Shown piece by piece: positions 1-11,400 of a stretch of 64,000 nt of DNA. Both the position numbers and the translations under genes were made by a program. The stretch lies in the NCBI GenBank assembly GCA_022315425.1, contig JAIUPT010000040.1, positions 186,001 to 250,000 on the forward strand. The letters are read 5' to 3'. Under the pieces are notes generated by a model. That model saw only the letters and a program-made list of their open reading frames with translations. It was not told the DNA's origin and ran no database searches. This DNA comes from Pseudevernia furfuracea. Lineage: Eukaryota; Ascomycota; Lecanoromycetes; Lecanorales; Parmeliaceae. The stretch's first letter is position 1, and every line of letters starts with the position of its first letter.

Positions 1-232
1 CACAGGTTGTATTGCCTGAAGACTTGAGTGGATGGAACGAGGGCTTAGCAACGCGCTGCCAGCGTTAGGGGCGAAGTTATAGGGTAGCAATGCAACTAAA
101 ACTTTCTACTACTCCCTCCACATAGGGTAGTCCACAGTGCTAGCCTGTTTGATGTCGAAGGGTGGTTCGGTCAAAATTCAAAACCACTTCCTTTCTGCAT
201 TCTTCCTGTTGCTATTTCCGCGGTAGCCATTT

Positions 233-670
233 TTATCTGCTTGCGACAAGGCAGTGTGAGGATCCCAGAAAAGATGACTTGCCAGTGCCATGGCCGAAAG
301 ACCGTAACCCCATGTCGGAGTTTCGAAGGCAGGCCGCTTCTCCTTTCCCACGACCTGTTCCAGAACCGGAGTTATCTACTACCCTCCTTCGCTTCCCCAC
401 CACAAAGACTTCGTATTCAGCCCCATTGCCATCTCCTCCGCGTAAGAGGTCAACGTGACCTGCCTGAACGGTGCATGAAGGTTGAGGGAGCACGACAGCA
501 CCGTTATTCGGCAGGACGGAATCAAGATCCGAATTTCGCGCAGACATCGGTGCAGGGTTCGAAGAGGTGGTGTTCTGCAAGACTGTAACTCGATGAGCTA
601 CCAACGGAGAATCGCCCGAGCAAGAAAAAATCATGCTGAACACAAGGATGAAAGAAGTCTTGATCGGCAT
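233..670 (-). CDS. possible small secreted protein, unknown
   Basis: This is a 145-codon open frame with a true ATG at 670. Its first 19 or so residues (MPIKTSFILVFSMIFSCSG) look like a signal peptide: a lysine at position 4, then a hydrophobic core ending in small residues. The rest is polar, with few cysteines and a basic KRRR stretch near the middle. I recognise no family. No intron or promoter helps the call, and the frame overlaps other open frames on the plus strand, so it may be chance. It could equally be an untranslated region of a gene beyond the left edge. Confidence 0.28.
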   Translation of the reverse strand: MPIKTSFILVFSMIFSCSGDSPLVAHRVTVLQNTTSSNPAPMSARNSDLDSVLPNNGAVVLPQPSCTVQAGHVDLLRGGDGNGAEYEVFVVGKRRRVVDNSGSGTGRGKGEAACLRNSDMGLRSFGHGTGKSSFLGSSHCLVASR

Positions 671-1678
671 GGCTTACTGTGGCGGAAATCTCAGCAGCCC
701 GTTCCCAACTTGGAAAGTTTAACTGATCCCCCTCTCGAACGGCGGCGAGTCAGAACCGCTTCCCCTTTGTCTTTTCGAACTCTTCTTTTGCAGCTCTAAC
801 CTCTCAGTCGGCAAACTCTAGACTACCACCAGCCGAGTCCTGGGGAGAAATGCAGCCAACAAACTCAACACACGTCCACACGTCTTCGTGGCGGCTCATA
901 CAAAAACACGGACCTTCAATCCGTATACCCCTGCATCCGTGCAAGGGGTTTTTTTTTTCTCTTTTTGGCTAAGCTTCATGCAACGATGAGCTGATTCCCA
1001 TGGCCAGAATGGAGCGTTCGCACCCACCCAACAGACCCCCTTCTTCGCTCAGCCCAAGCTTCCTTTGTGAGAGCGTCCTAGAATCTGCATGCTAGTGCTC
1101 TGGAGCTCCCGGTATAGCTTCGTTGTGAATGGACGAACCAAGGTCGGCTTGGAATGTTTCCTCAGCTCGCTTTACTACTGGAGCTAACAACATTTGCAAG
1201 TCTTAAACATATCTTCACTAACTGAAGCGTTGGGGTGGATAGACTCTATGTTATGATCAAATCAGGCTCCAATTACGATCCTCGCGAAGCCTGGTGCGGC
1301 TCGTCATGGATAAAAGCCAGGTGCTAGGTAAAAATGAGACGTGCCGGATATCACCAATGGGACTCAGGATGGCGTACTCAATGTGTGAGGGGTGAGCTGA
1401 AAGCGTGGAGGTAATAAGACGGTTATACAGGATTGACTGATCAAGTTGGAAAGACGTTTTGATCTAAGTAAAGGTACACAGCCTTTTGTTGTATGAGGCA
1501 GGCTAGCTATACCATAGCATTGACCGTGTGCACTTCCTACCAGGCTTTTCCCCATCTTCGATAAATGTGTACGTCCAAGAGGCCGGGATAGCCAGCCATT
1601 TGCAAAAACATACATATCCACGCACAGCTTCCTTAGTAATTAGCTTGCAGCATATCCCTAGGTATCACCGCCCCAGTT
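671..1678. other. gap without a supported gene
   Basis: I see no supported gene here. There is a homopolymer T run near 950-960. Open frames in this stretch are short and without recognisable content. The right side is the 3' flank of the exonuclease gene, which runs leftward and stops at 1679. Confidence 0.5.
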
Positions 1679-3844
1679 TCAAGTAATCGCCACAAAACCT
1701 AACCCTTCTCTCGCCTTTCTACAAGCCATCTTGAGCGCTTGCTCCTCGGTATCGGTCCAATTGACACTTAACTGATCCCATTTCTTTACTGCATACTCCC
1801 GCTTAAAGGTTCGTTGCATTTCCTGCAGACGAGCCATTTCGCGCGGATCGCCTGTGCCGCTGTACACGACTAGTAAGGTGCAAGGAGGAAGAACGTCACG
1901 GACAGCCTTGATATTGTTGACCGTTTTTGCGACCGCTTCTGTGAGGGTTGGGGGAGCGAAGTCGGTGGAGGTGGGGGTAGAGTTTTGAGGGGTCTGGTTG
2001 GGGACATGCCGCCTGTTATCGTTCCACCAGCCGCGGAAAGCTGCTAGCTCTTGGAAGCGAGCCCATGTGAGGTCCACGCCTCCACCAGGAATGTAACTGC
2101 CATCCTCATCGCCAAGCACAGCTCTCTTGACACCTGCTACAACTCCAGCGTCATTAGCGCAGCCGATGCAGTAGCTAGCCATGGAGCCAAAGTTCCTCTC
2201 TGGAGCACCTTGGTCCACGATTGCACCTATTTTGCCTTCACTACTTGCATCGTTCGATGACCCGGCTCTTGGAGTCCGTTTCAGGCGCTTGAAGATGGAC
2301 TCGACGGTCGCCTCGCTTGTGCCCCATTGCGGACCTCGTTCACACTTCATCTTCACAAGGTCAAGGCAAGCCCGGGCATCTTCAATACTATCGTGGCCCT
2401 GGGTACCATGACCTTTCTGGATCTCACGACCCAAGTATTTCTGTGCGAGCCATTTCAGGGAAGATTTCATGGGTGGGCCACGAGGATGCGGGTAGAGTAT
2501 GGAGGTGTCGATGACAAAAGGGTGGGTGAGTTTTAGCGCTGTGAGGTCAGAATTGAGGGAGTGGCCAATGAGTATATGTTTCGGAGTGATTATCTTGAGG
2601 AGTCGGTCTTGTATGTCTTTGAGGTTAGTAATGACGTTCTCGAGTTTGGCTGGTGTAATGCCTGAGTATGGTGTTAGGTAGTCGATGATAGGCTTATCTG
2701 GCTTGACCAATTCGTCAAGGAGGACGTTTCCGTCCCACTCGACCAGGCTGATCCGTGTCAATGCCATCTCGGCGCCTTCCACTGTGCACATCTCGCAGTC
2801 CATGGCAAGTATGCTTCGGCCGTCCGTCACACTTCCCTTCTCGAGATCCTCATCCCTAGCGATCCCATCCTCGAGCTTATTTACTGTTGTGTCCAACCAG
2901 CCGTCGTCGACTGTTTGCTTGTCCTTTGTCCTTTGTTGTAGGCTTGCTTCTTTTCCTGATGGGGTTGTGAAAGAAGCCGGATGTAAGATGTAGTCATTTT
3001 CTTCAAGCTCCTCTGCAGAGGAGACAAACGTTGTGATAGGCGTGCGCTTGTTCTCCCAACTCTTCCCTTCCCTTGCTGGCTTTGGTCCCTTGATCTGTTT
3101 GTCCTCCTTTTTCTCCTCTTGTGTCTTGGTGATGGCTGAGTTGAGCATAGCGTGTAATGGCGAGTGTACCTTTCCGTACCTCTCATCTCCCGGGGCTTTG
3201 ACGGGCCAGACATGGGGGAAGATATCTGCGAGTGACTTTAGCGGCACAGGCAGCTTGTCAGGCAACAAAGGCCTAGGCAGATAGTCATCAGGGGAGTCTG
3301 TTGGGGGCTTGATATTGTATCCATTAGATTCTAGCTTGTTAGCTACAGATTCTCCAGCATCCTTTCTACCTTCCATGAATTCGTTGGTGCCATTGGGAGC
3401 TTCTGGCGACTGAACCGAATGCTCTTGCGGCTCATCTAATTGGATATTGCCATCAAACATTCCTTTCTCTAGGCCTGGAACCAGCAAGACCACAGCTTTC
3501 CTGACCATCCCATGATGCCTCACAGACACGAACTGCGGAGATGTAGCATCTGCCAGGCAGTAGAGCACCAGAGCTTGCAAGTTATTGATGTTGACGCTCG
3601 TGTGTAACTTGTGCAGATTTGAGTAGCCTAGACTTGGGTAATTGTTCTTCTTCTGTTTCTTGCCTCCTCTCCCGACGGTGGTCCACTCTTCTGAGTCGGA
3701 CTTATGCTCGTCAGGCCCTGGGTCTGGCCTGGGCTCATCGCGTAGGTAGGCGAGCGTTGCGCCAACAGCCATATTGCTGTTCCCATTGGGTTCATCTTGG
3801 GCATATTGGGTGTGCTTGCGCTTTCTGCTGTTTCCACCACCCAT
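1679..3844 (-). CDS. REX1: REX1/RNH70-family 3'-5' RNA exonuclease
   Basis: Single-exon gene for 721 residues, starting at the ATG at 3844. The DEDDh exonuclease core lies in the middle: Asp349 and Glu351 in AMDCEM, Asp433 in GHSLNSDL, then His484 and Asp489 in HDSIEDA. This is exonuclease III order and spacing. In the family, Rex1 trims 3' ends of 5S rRNA, tRNA and other nuclear RNAs, so a nuclear, metal-dependent role is expected. The first 70 residues are polar, with a basic RKRK cluster that could serve nuclear import. Residues 80-230 carry the conserved region that precedes the nuclease core in REX1-like fungal proteins. The tail after about 510 is family-specific. The length fits Pezizomycotina REX1 homologues. 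A REX3-type assignment is the main alternative. Confidence 0.85.
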   Translation of the reverse strand: MGGGNSRKRKHTQYAQDEPNGNSNMAVGATLAYLRDEPRPDPGPDEHKSDSEEWTTVGRGGKKQKKNNYPSLGYSNLHKLHTSVNINNLQALVLYCLADATSPQFVSVRHHGMVRKAVVLLVPGLEKGMFDGNIQLDEPQEHSVQSPEAPNGTNEFMEGRKDAGESVANKLESNGYNIKPPTDSPDDYLPRPLLPDKLPVPLKSLADIFPHVWPVKAPGDERYGKVHSPLHAMLNSAITKTQEEKKEDKQIKGPKPAREGKSWENKRTPITTFVSSAEELEENDYILHPASFTTPSGKEASLQQRTKDKQTVDDGWLDTTVNKLEDGIARDEDLEKGSVTDGRSILAMDCEMCTVEGAEMALTRISLVEWDGNVLLDELVKPDKPIIDYLTPYSGITPAKLENVITNLKDIQDRLLKIITPKHILIGHSLNSDLTALKLTHPFVIDTSILYPHPRGPPMKSSLKWLAQKYLGREIQKGHGTQGHDSIEDARACLDLVKMKCERGPQWGTSEATVESIFKRLKRTPRAGSSNDASSEGKIGAIVDQGAPERNFGSMASYCIGCANDAGVVAGVKRAVLGDEDGSYIPGGGVDLTWARFQELAAFRGWWNDNRRHVPNQTPQNSTPTSTDFAPPTLTEAVAKTVNNIKAVRDVLPPCTLLVVYSGTGDPREMARLQEMQRTFKREYAVKKWDQLSVNWTDTEEQALKMACRKAREGLGFVAIT

Positions 3845-5503
3845 GCTTGCAATGCGAGTGCGTTTCCAGGTGGATGTGCGGTTGGAGAAAGTTAACTTTG
3901 CAGGTAGAATCTAAAGCGCTAAAAGACTACCGCGCTAGAGCTGATTGAAGATAGCGCAGGGCTTTTCTTCGATGGGCTTAGCTTAGTGTACGGGTTACTC
4001 GACAGTACCGTAGGTAAGGTATCCACCTTAGGAGAGTCCAGTCTACAATAAGATGCTTGACGTTGTACATGCCGCTTCACTCATCTAAAGTGTTCATATT
4101 TTAGGAAAGGGTGAGCGAGGTTGAGATGGACTTATAGTCCACAAATTGGTATCACAAATCTCTCAAGCCAAAATGGGGTCAAAAATGTTACAAGACTCGA
4201 AGAACTCCGCGTCTCGCAATCTACACATAGTTCATTGAAAGTCTATGGAAAGATTATTATTCTGAATTGGCTAAGTCGCACGTGACGTCTTGACTTTGTC
4301 ACGATGACCGTCTTACGCACATGGCGATGTACAACCTCTGCTAATTCCTTTGCGAAGGGCTTCTATGCCGGCGTAAAGGATCCCTTCGATCAGCCTGATA
4401 AGCAGTGAGCATATTTGTCGGCTTAAACCTCCAAGATAAGACTGGCAGTGAGGCTTAGAATGCCCAGATCGCTCTGGCTTCGATTTCCCCGGACGGTGAA
4501 AATCTTTCGTGATTCGATTGGCTGGATGGTTTTCAGTAAAGTGACGAGCTATTGTCAGCAGGCAAGAAGTTCCTCTACACAAAGATAATCTTGCATTGCT
4601 TCCATGGGAACGAAGACGTGACTAATGCTGCATCAGTTGAGGCCATGATCTGTAGCCCAGAGAATATGGTATTCTAAACGCTCCGCGCGCCCAATCGATT
4701 CACATGTGTCGCTCTACTGGTATTTGTAAAGTTATGACAATGGTCTAATGTTTACACAGGGCAATTGAAGAGCCGAGAAGTGAAACAGCTGGCTCACACT
4801 ATTACTCAATACCTTGTCAAGATATCAACTGGTGCGAACGCCGAGTAAGCAGTGCGAGCTGCAGGTGTGTTGCGGTAGCTGCGATATTCTCCAACGACGA
4901 TTCTGCAAATTGTGTTGCTGGTGCGATAGCTGCATAGATGGGGGCACTGTAACTAAGCTAAAGAACGGTCGGTGTATTACGAATTTCTGTGAGAATCATG
5001 CTTGGGAAGGGCCGGAGCCTGCGGATAGCGGGGGTAGGGCGTGGGACCTCCGCCAGGAGGGATCCCAGAAGGAGATTATGCTCGAGTATGGACTTGCGGA
5101 ATAGGTGTCACAGTCTTTCCATCTTGCAGTCGTGGGCTATGTATGTGCTTGAGAGAGATGGAATGATAGCTAGTCCATAATGATTTGACGGACCAACACA
5201 CCTTGAAAAGACTAGGATGTGGAGGAAAGGGTGCAGAAAAAATTCCGAGGGCTTATGCAGGTAGATGCCAGAACCACTCACTGCTAGAAACGAATACCAT
5301 GGGTTTCATTAGCTGACTTTTATTATCTCAACTTGTTGTCTACATATGCTCTTCATACTGAGGGCGTACTTGAAGTCAACGTCACGATTTTCTAGCATTA
5401 TCATGTCGCGAACCTAGGAATCGTTCTTATAGGACGTCTTGGCATCACTCCAGTCAAAAGCTTCTCCAACCAAAATCTCGACATCATCTTCTCACCAAGC
5501 AAC
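3845..5503. other. gap between divergent genes
   Basis: This spans the upstream regions of the minus-strand exonuclease gene and the plus-strand mL54 gene. A cysteine-rich open frame lies at 4814-5104 with many Cys-x-x-Cys pairs, but it lacks an ATG and a plausible upstream exon, so I do not call it. Nothing else is supported. Confidence 0.5.
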
Positions 5504-6295
5504 ATGATCTGTCGACGCTGTACCCGGCTGCTATCGCCACCACTCATCCGTTTCATGACCCTCCGCCCTCTCTCCATAGCCTCCAGACTACTCCACCCCG
5601 AAAGCCCACCGCCAGCGACTTCCACTTCCGCCGCGCAGCCCTTTTCCACGCCCTTTACGCCATCGCCTTCAAAGACGCCCAATATACCTTCATCACCAAG
5701 TACGACCCCTAAAGCAACATCTAAAGATCTAGGGCATCCGCCTAGCAGTGTACCAGTGGGCACGCTATTGAAGGGACTGGGATACATCAAGGGCCAAGCG
5801 GCACCGGTTGCGAGAGAGGACTCGGAATATCCTGACTGGCTTTGGGGGCTCCTTGGGCCTAAGCAGGGGGCTATGAATGAGGAAGGGGTGGCTGGAGATG
5901 CGTTTGGTAAGCTACATCTCCACTACGACCACAACTTGGAGCGCGACGTCCGGAATGCGTGCGCGCTCCAATAGGAGTTGCCTTGTTGACCGAAGTCATT
6001 TCTATGCTCGATCGCTACATTGGGGCTTTGAGGCTGACAATCGCTCTGGATAGCGAAATCCAAAAAGCAACGCCGCCTGGCCTCCAAAGCCGCTCGTGCT
6101 CTGACTTCTGGCTCGGGCGGTACCTCGCACACAGTTCAAGTACCGCTGGAAGAACAGTCGATTGATCTCCCGGCTGGTATGGGAGAAGAAGAGGGGAGAG
6201 AAGGGTTCGAGGCAAGAGAAGGGTTGACGAGCGCGATGAGGACGGCCAGGAGGAGGAAGATTAAAGAGAACAACTTCTTGCGGGGTATGAGGTAG
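5504..6295 (+). CDS. MRPL37: mitochondrial large-subunit ribosomal protein mL54 (MRPL37)
   Basis: Two exons, 5504-5906 and 6054-6295, give 214 residues. The donor is GTAAGC; a CTGAC branch and a TAG acceptor end the 147-base intron. The join restores an Ala codon and the run AKSKKQRRLASKAARAL. The first 30 or so residues are Arg-rich and hydrophobic without acids (MICRRCTRLL and onward), as in a mitochondrial targeting sequence. A Pro/Ser/Thr linker follows, then the family signature GTLLKGLGYIKGQ with DSEYPDWLWGLLG. The basic end RTARRRKIKENNFLRGMR fits rRNA contact. mL54 is a small structural protein of the mitoribosome large subunit. The second exon also shows EEQSIDLPAG, typical of this family. 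Both splice sites agree with phase, so I am confident in the model. Confidence 0.9.
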
Positions 6296-7002
6296 GGTTC
6301 AAACATGTCCTGAGGGGCGACTTGACGGCGATTGACTGGAAGATGGGGGGAGATGAGGGAATGCGCGGGAAGAGGGTTGTCAATGGAGGTGTCGAAGATG
6401 GTCCATATGGGATTTCCTTGTATAAGATAATACTCCGAGCGAGACAATCTGTATTATCATTGCCTCTGAGATCCCTCCACGTGGTGCATCATCATGACAC
6501 TTTTGTCTCCCCTCCCGTTAGTCAAGAAATCTTCGTTCCTACGCACGGCCCCGAGTTCTTCTGGCTACATACCATGGGACTGAAGCCCAAGAGCTGCGGC
6601 ATGATGTGCCGACCCCGAGGTGCATGAGAATGGAGACGAGGCTGACCAATCTCTGGTCCTCACGAAAGCCCAGCCCACGAAAGAACCCGCTGCTCCACCA
6701 CCATATGCCATGATCCTTGCTGCGATTGCGAAGCTACTCCCTAAACAAATGCCAGATTTCGAAGCATCCACTCCGCTATCAGCATTTCTTGTTGGACGTG
6801 TCTAGTCCTTTCCATGCATACAGCCGTGTTGCCTAGTTCTTTGTTAGCCATGCGGTCTTATACCTCATGGATCCCACCATAGATCACCATGCTTTTCTTC
6901 ATTCTTCGCTGCACCTTGTTACTTCATACATTTTTCAATCTAGCTTCTCATCTTCGAACGTTGATGAATTTCTCAGGCGCATATTTCAAAGCTCTATTTT
7001 AG
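6296..7002. other. gap without a supported gene
   Basis: This holds the 3' flank of mL54 and the upstream region of the small zinc-finger gene. Short open frames on both strands start at non-ATG codons or have no recognisable content. Confidence 0.5.
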
Positions 7003-7284
7003 ATGTCTCATTCGTATATCTGTACGGATAAAATCTGCAATGGTCGATATCTAGGGGATGTTGGCACAGTGATTGACCATCTTCGAGGCATTCACGGCCA
7101 TTCATTCATAAAACGGCCGTATCAACTCGGCAAGTCCGACACTCATGGAAATTGCTGGTACTGTTACAAATGCAGCGGGAAATTGAACCAAGATCACAGA
7201 AGCTTCAAGTCCGACAGGGCTATGTGGGACCACCTCAATGATCGCCACGACTCCTCCCTGGACGAGATTAAGCGGGACCAGTGA
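7003..7284 (+). CDS. small two-finger C2H2-like zinc protein
   Basis: A 93-residue frame with an ATG at 7003. Two zinc-ligand sets are visible: Cys7, Cys12, His26 and His31 (C-x4-C-x13-H-x4-H), then Cys54, Cys57, His77 and His82 (C-x2-C-x19-H-x4-H). The spacing of the second finger is wider than the classical x12, so these are degenerate C2H2-like fingers. No other domain is present. Function is unknown: nucleic-acid or protein binding is the usual inference. The frame stops just after the second finger, so it may be a first exon or a trimmed relative of larger fungal C2H2 proteins such as the one at the right edge of this window. Confidence 0.5.
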   Translation: MSHSYICTDKICNGRYLGDVGTVIDHLRGIHGHSFIKRPYQLGKSDTHGNCWYCYKCSGKLNQDHRSFKSDRAMWDHLNDRHDSSLDEIKRDQ

Positions 7285-7981
7285 CAACCCGCTCCTTCAT
7301 CCGGAGTCGACAACAACATTTAGCGCGATAACACCACCATCACCATTCGGCTATCCTTCCTACCGCCATATCTCACAGTCACGAATGCGATCGTCACCAC
7401 CGCAATCACCGGAAACCCCTACCTGATCAATAAGCCCATACGGCATATTCACCATGGGATCAACTCTATGTGCCTAAGGGGAGCAATACTACAGATCTAC
7501 ACTACTATCGCCACCGTGACGTCTCACGAGGCGACCGCGACAAGACTTCACAACAGGACGGTCCAATGGCGGCACTTATCGGGCATCGAAGATTACAGGG
7601 GAGTGAGTAGTCGATGGATTGCCGTTGCTCGTGGCGCTGGCGGGTGTCTGGATCCTATTGGCCAAGGACAGGCGAAAGACGAGATCACTGCAAGGGAACG
7701 CCGCGGTAGGAGCTTGCTCGAAGGATTATGGGTATGCGAATGGTTAGGTAGGCCAAGGCCAGGAGCTGACATCCACCCAATTGGGGGGATCTTAAGACGA
7801 GAAAGCTCGGACTACTATTGGGAGAGCGCAAGAGAGGGAGAGCGCAAGATGTGATCTAATGACGGAGAGGGCAAGGCTTGTTACGCCGCAAAGATAATGT
7901 TCGAAACGCGACTGCAAACGGCTAGAGACACATGCACAAGGTTTGAAAAGAATGCTACCAAAGGATAGACACAGGCAGGTG
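7285..7981. other. gap, 3' flanks of convergent genes
   Basis: This lies between the zinc-finger gene and the stop of the leftward NLR gene. I see no gene. A 128-codon plus frame (7468-7854) has an ATG but no recognisable content. Confidence 0.45.
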
Positions 7982-10900
7982 TCACCAAGGGATGTGGGGT
8001 AGGCGCTTAGAAGGATGCAAAGACCAATCATCGTGAGGGTGCGCAAGATTCCAGTAGTCCTTACTCCACTGATCATGAAGGTCCCAACCAGACCAATCCG
8101 AATAATCTTTCGGAATTCTCCCATCGGCGTCGGCGATAGTCTCGGAGGCACCTCCCTTGATCAGTTGTCGTATCACATCAGCGATATTAGCCCCCATCAG
8201 TTGTCGTTCCCCATCAGCCAAAGCAGGACCACGTTCTTGGGCGGACTCAAAATAAGCGTGGTGTAAGGGTGTCCGCCCCTTTTTGTCTATGACATCGACT
8301 CTTTGTAATCGCATCACGATTTCGACAACATAGGGCCTGGCGGGCTCAAGGGTCGGAATTGCCAAATGCAAAGGTGACTTTCCCGTGGAGTCCATGATGT
8401 CAAGACGGGCTCCCCGTTTGATAAGCGAAGTTAGTGTCTCCAGTCGATGTTCTTGTACGGCAGACATTAGGGGTGTCACACCATCCTCATCTGCTATATC
8501 AAGAAGTGCTCCGTGATCAACCAGGCAGTCTAATATGGTAGAGGTGGAATGAGTCGCCGCAAAGTGAAGCGGGCTACGCCCATGCATATTTCTTGTGTTG
8601 ACGTCAGCCCCTCGGTCTAGGAGAAACTGCACGATGTCCACTCGTCTCTCATCACGAGCGGCAAAATGCAGCAGCGAATCGCTGCCATACAATAACGGTG
8701 GAGACTTTCTGAGTTCAGTGATGTTGACGTCAGCCCCACGATCCAAAAGTAGGGATAACATCGCGCGATTATCATTCCCGACCGCCTCAACTGCGGCGGT
8801 CAAGCCTAATGAATCTTTCGCCTCAATGTCAGCGTTATGGTCAAGTATTAACTGAACCATAGCATGTTGTTCGCAATCCATGGATCGAATGAAAGGTGGA
8901 TCATTGCCTTTCTGCCATGTTTCTTCGTCTCTAAAATCAAGGAAAGGTGGTGGGCCAAATTTCTCCCTTGGTATCACATCCACGGCTCGAATCAAAGGCG
9001 TTTCTCCGTGGCTGTTTCTAGTGTTAATGTCCCGAGATGTAATCAGATTTTCAAACAGGTCCGAGAGGTGGTAGTGTGCTGCCAGGAAGATGGGGTCTAG
9101 ATGATGATCTTGACCGCTTGTTAGACGATATTCATAATCTTGGATATACCCAAGGTTATACCCAAGGCATTGGAGCCAAGCGGAAGTCTTCTTGCTGTCG
9201 TGGACAAAAACCAAGCTTTGATTCATAAGCTCCATTTGTACTCGGCGTAGGTGATGAACCCACTCTGTAGCTGCGTAGTCGAGAAAGCAATAATTTCGCC
9301 TGCGCTTGTCCATCAAATCTTCTGTAGCGCATTTTCCGCTTGTGAATTCGTCCAGGGACAAGTACATTAGACACACTCTTGCCATATAGAGTCTTGAGTC
9401 GGGAAAAAGCCGCTCGTGATTGGCCTTCAAGTACTCGTGCAGCGTGTAATGCACAAGTCTGAAACACTTTTTGCCATGCCTTTTTTTGTGGTAGGTGTCG
9501 TCTTGGTAGGTGACCACAAGGCCAGCAGTCACGCTAAGTAGAGTTTCAAGATCTACAAGATCCTCGAAGTCAAAATCAGTGTCCTCTGGCTGAACTGCTA
9601 GAGCATGGAGTAGTTCGTCAACCTGGAGTGTTCTCGTTGCGGCGAACATCATTGACAACGCTTTCAACCCCAGCTCGGCTTCCTCTTTTGACTGGTCGCG
9701 TATTCTCTCAATGTTAAGATCATACATGGCAAAGATATCGATTGGCAGTCTTTCAAGCGCCAACCGGACTTTTTTGGCAGATGTATGATTGCCCAAGCTC
9801 CTAGTTTGCAGCCCGGCAAGAAGGAACATACCATCTGCTCGGCTGCTGATGCTGTCTATAATGTGTCGTCTCAATTCTGGATCTTTTGTAGTAAATTGTG
9901 TCAATCTACTGCTTTCGTGGATCTTAGACTCCACGTAGGCGCTGATATCGTGCCTGGTCGCCGAGATGCGAGCTCGTTTCGCATGGGGTATTTTAAATGT
10001 TACATTGACGTTGAAGCGGGAGGTGAGAAAGACTCGCATGTTCCTAACGCTGAATTGTCGGAGTCGTGTCAATAAGCTGTCTCTGCCGATCTCAGGACAT
10101 TCGTCTAAAGCGTCGACGAACGTGTAGACCACGTCAAAGCTCCTCGAAATTTTCTCAGTCCAAGAAGATAAGTCCTCCTCTGTCAAGTTTCTGTTCTTTG
10201 CGGTTTGCTTCAAAAACGTCTTGAGCTCTGTGATCATCCCTGCACCGGATGTCTGCACGATCAGCTGCCGAACCATGCTACCTAGGAGGTTTACCACCGA
10301 GAAGGTCAGAGCGTTCGCATAGTCGCAGTAGATGTAAACAATGGCCGTTTTTTGCCCGTCAGTGATTTCCGTGATGTGGTTGACAGCGACGGAAGTAATG
10401 ACAGTCTTGCCCGCACCAGGATTTCCTGGGCACCAAAGGACTGAGCATTGATCGCCTTCTGATTTCAGCCAAGTTTGAAACTCTGGACTCTCTAGCAACC
10501 ATTGACCTGTGTTGGCACAGCGCTTGCTATAGGACTCTTTTTGCATGGCCGTAAAATCAAGCGGCGTTAGCTGTCGAAGGAAATTCTGATCTTCGTCCCA
10601 TCGCTGTTTCTGATTGTCATTCAAATAAGATTGCAGCTGCTTGAGTTTAGCCATAATCTCTGTGTGGTCTGGAAGCGCAACAATCGCCTGAAGAGTTTCT
10701 GACTGCGTCTGGGAAATTCTATCGTCTCCGTGGTCAGCATCCTGTACTCTGAACAGAGCTTGATTGGGTCATTAATTCGGGGATTTGGCCGAGGGAAGTG
10801 CATATGGATGGCGAAGCCAATAAAAGGGGCCATTTGTAATTAGCACCAAGGAAGCTTCTAGAGAACACATACCGTTGTGACACTCTTAAAACCTCAGACA

Positions 10901-11400
10901 CCTTCCCAGAGGCCTGCGAAAGCATGCTAACTCCTTCTACCGTCAAAGCAAAATGAAATATCTGTGTGTGTCTCTGGAAAGTCTGAAACAATTTATGGGT
11001 GTCCGGCCCATCAATTGGCCATTTCAAGCGGTTGCAGATTTTTCGCAAGCCCTTTGCTGTACTCAAGTTTTCAATTTTCTTTCGGAGATCGTCGAGCGTG
11101 AGCACCAGGTCCTGGTAGATTACAGGGTCAGAAAATTTACTTGCTCGAAAGGATGCGGGGTATAAAACGTACTGCCGCAGCATCATAAAGTGTAGAAACC
11201 TCTTTGAAATGTTCCCTGCCATCCTCACCTTGTACAAGTTCGCCAAGCCGTTCAAAAACATTACGGAGGCTTGCGAGTTCACGGCTTAGATTCTCCAATT
11301 CCTTTGGTCCGTCTTTCACCGAAGAGGCGTAGTCCAGTATAGTCTTTGTGAGAGTTCCCGCCGTGCCGAGAAGACCGATGATAGAGATCGGGTCCGCCAT
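7982..11400 (-). CDS. NLR-type STAND protein: HeLo-like N-domain, NACHT, ankyrin repeats
   Basis: Three exons (11400-11173, 11111-10873, 10748-7982) give 1077 residues. The introns have GTACGT and GTATGT donors, and both joins keep phase. Residues 1-165 or so form the N-terminal domain of fungal STAND proteins (start MADPISIIGLLGTAGTLTK, later RLKWPI), a helical bundle of the HeLo-like/PigL_N class. The NACHT domain follows, with Walker A GNPGAGKT at 264-271, Walker B VDALDEC ending at 373 and a TSRFN sensor. A winged-helix-like stretch precedes about eight ankyrin repeats from roughly residue 700 to the end (for example GRSPLHFAATHSTS and GADVNTRN). In the family, ankyrin repeats sense a ligand, NACHT oligomerises and the N-domain executes, often cell death in heterokaryon incompatibility. 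The gene looks intact. Its ligand is unknown. Confidence 0.9.

Noticed and set aside
1364..1621. 85-codon minus open frame
   Set aside because: No recognisable content, no signal peptide and no splice support.
6565..6805. Overlapping 60-70-codon frames on both strands after mL54
   Set aside because: Weak starts and no family similarity. They lie in the 3' flank of mL54.
7468..7854. 128-codon plus frame
   Set aside because: Has an ATG but overlaps the NLR 3' flank and shows no recognised motif; likely chance.
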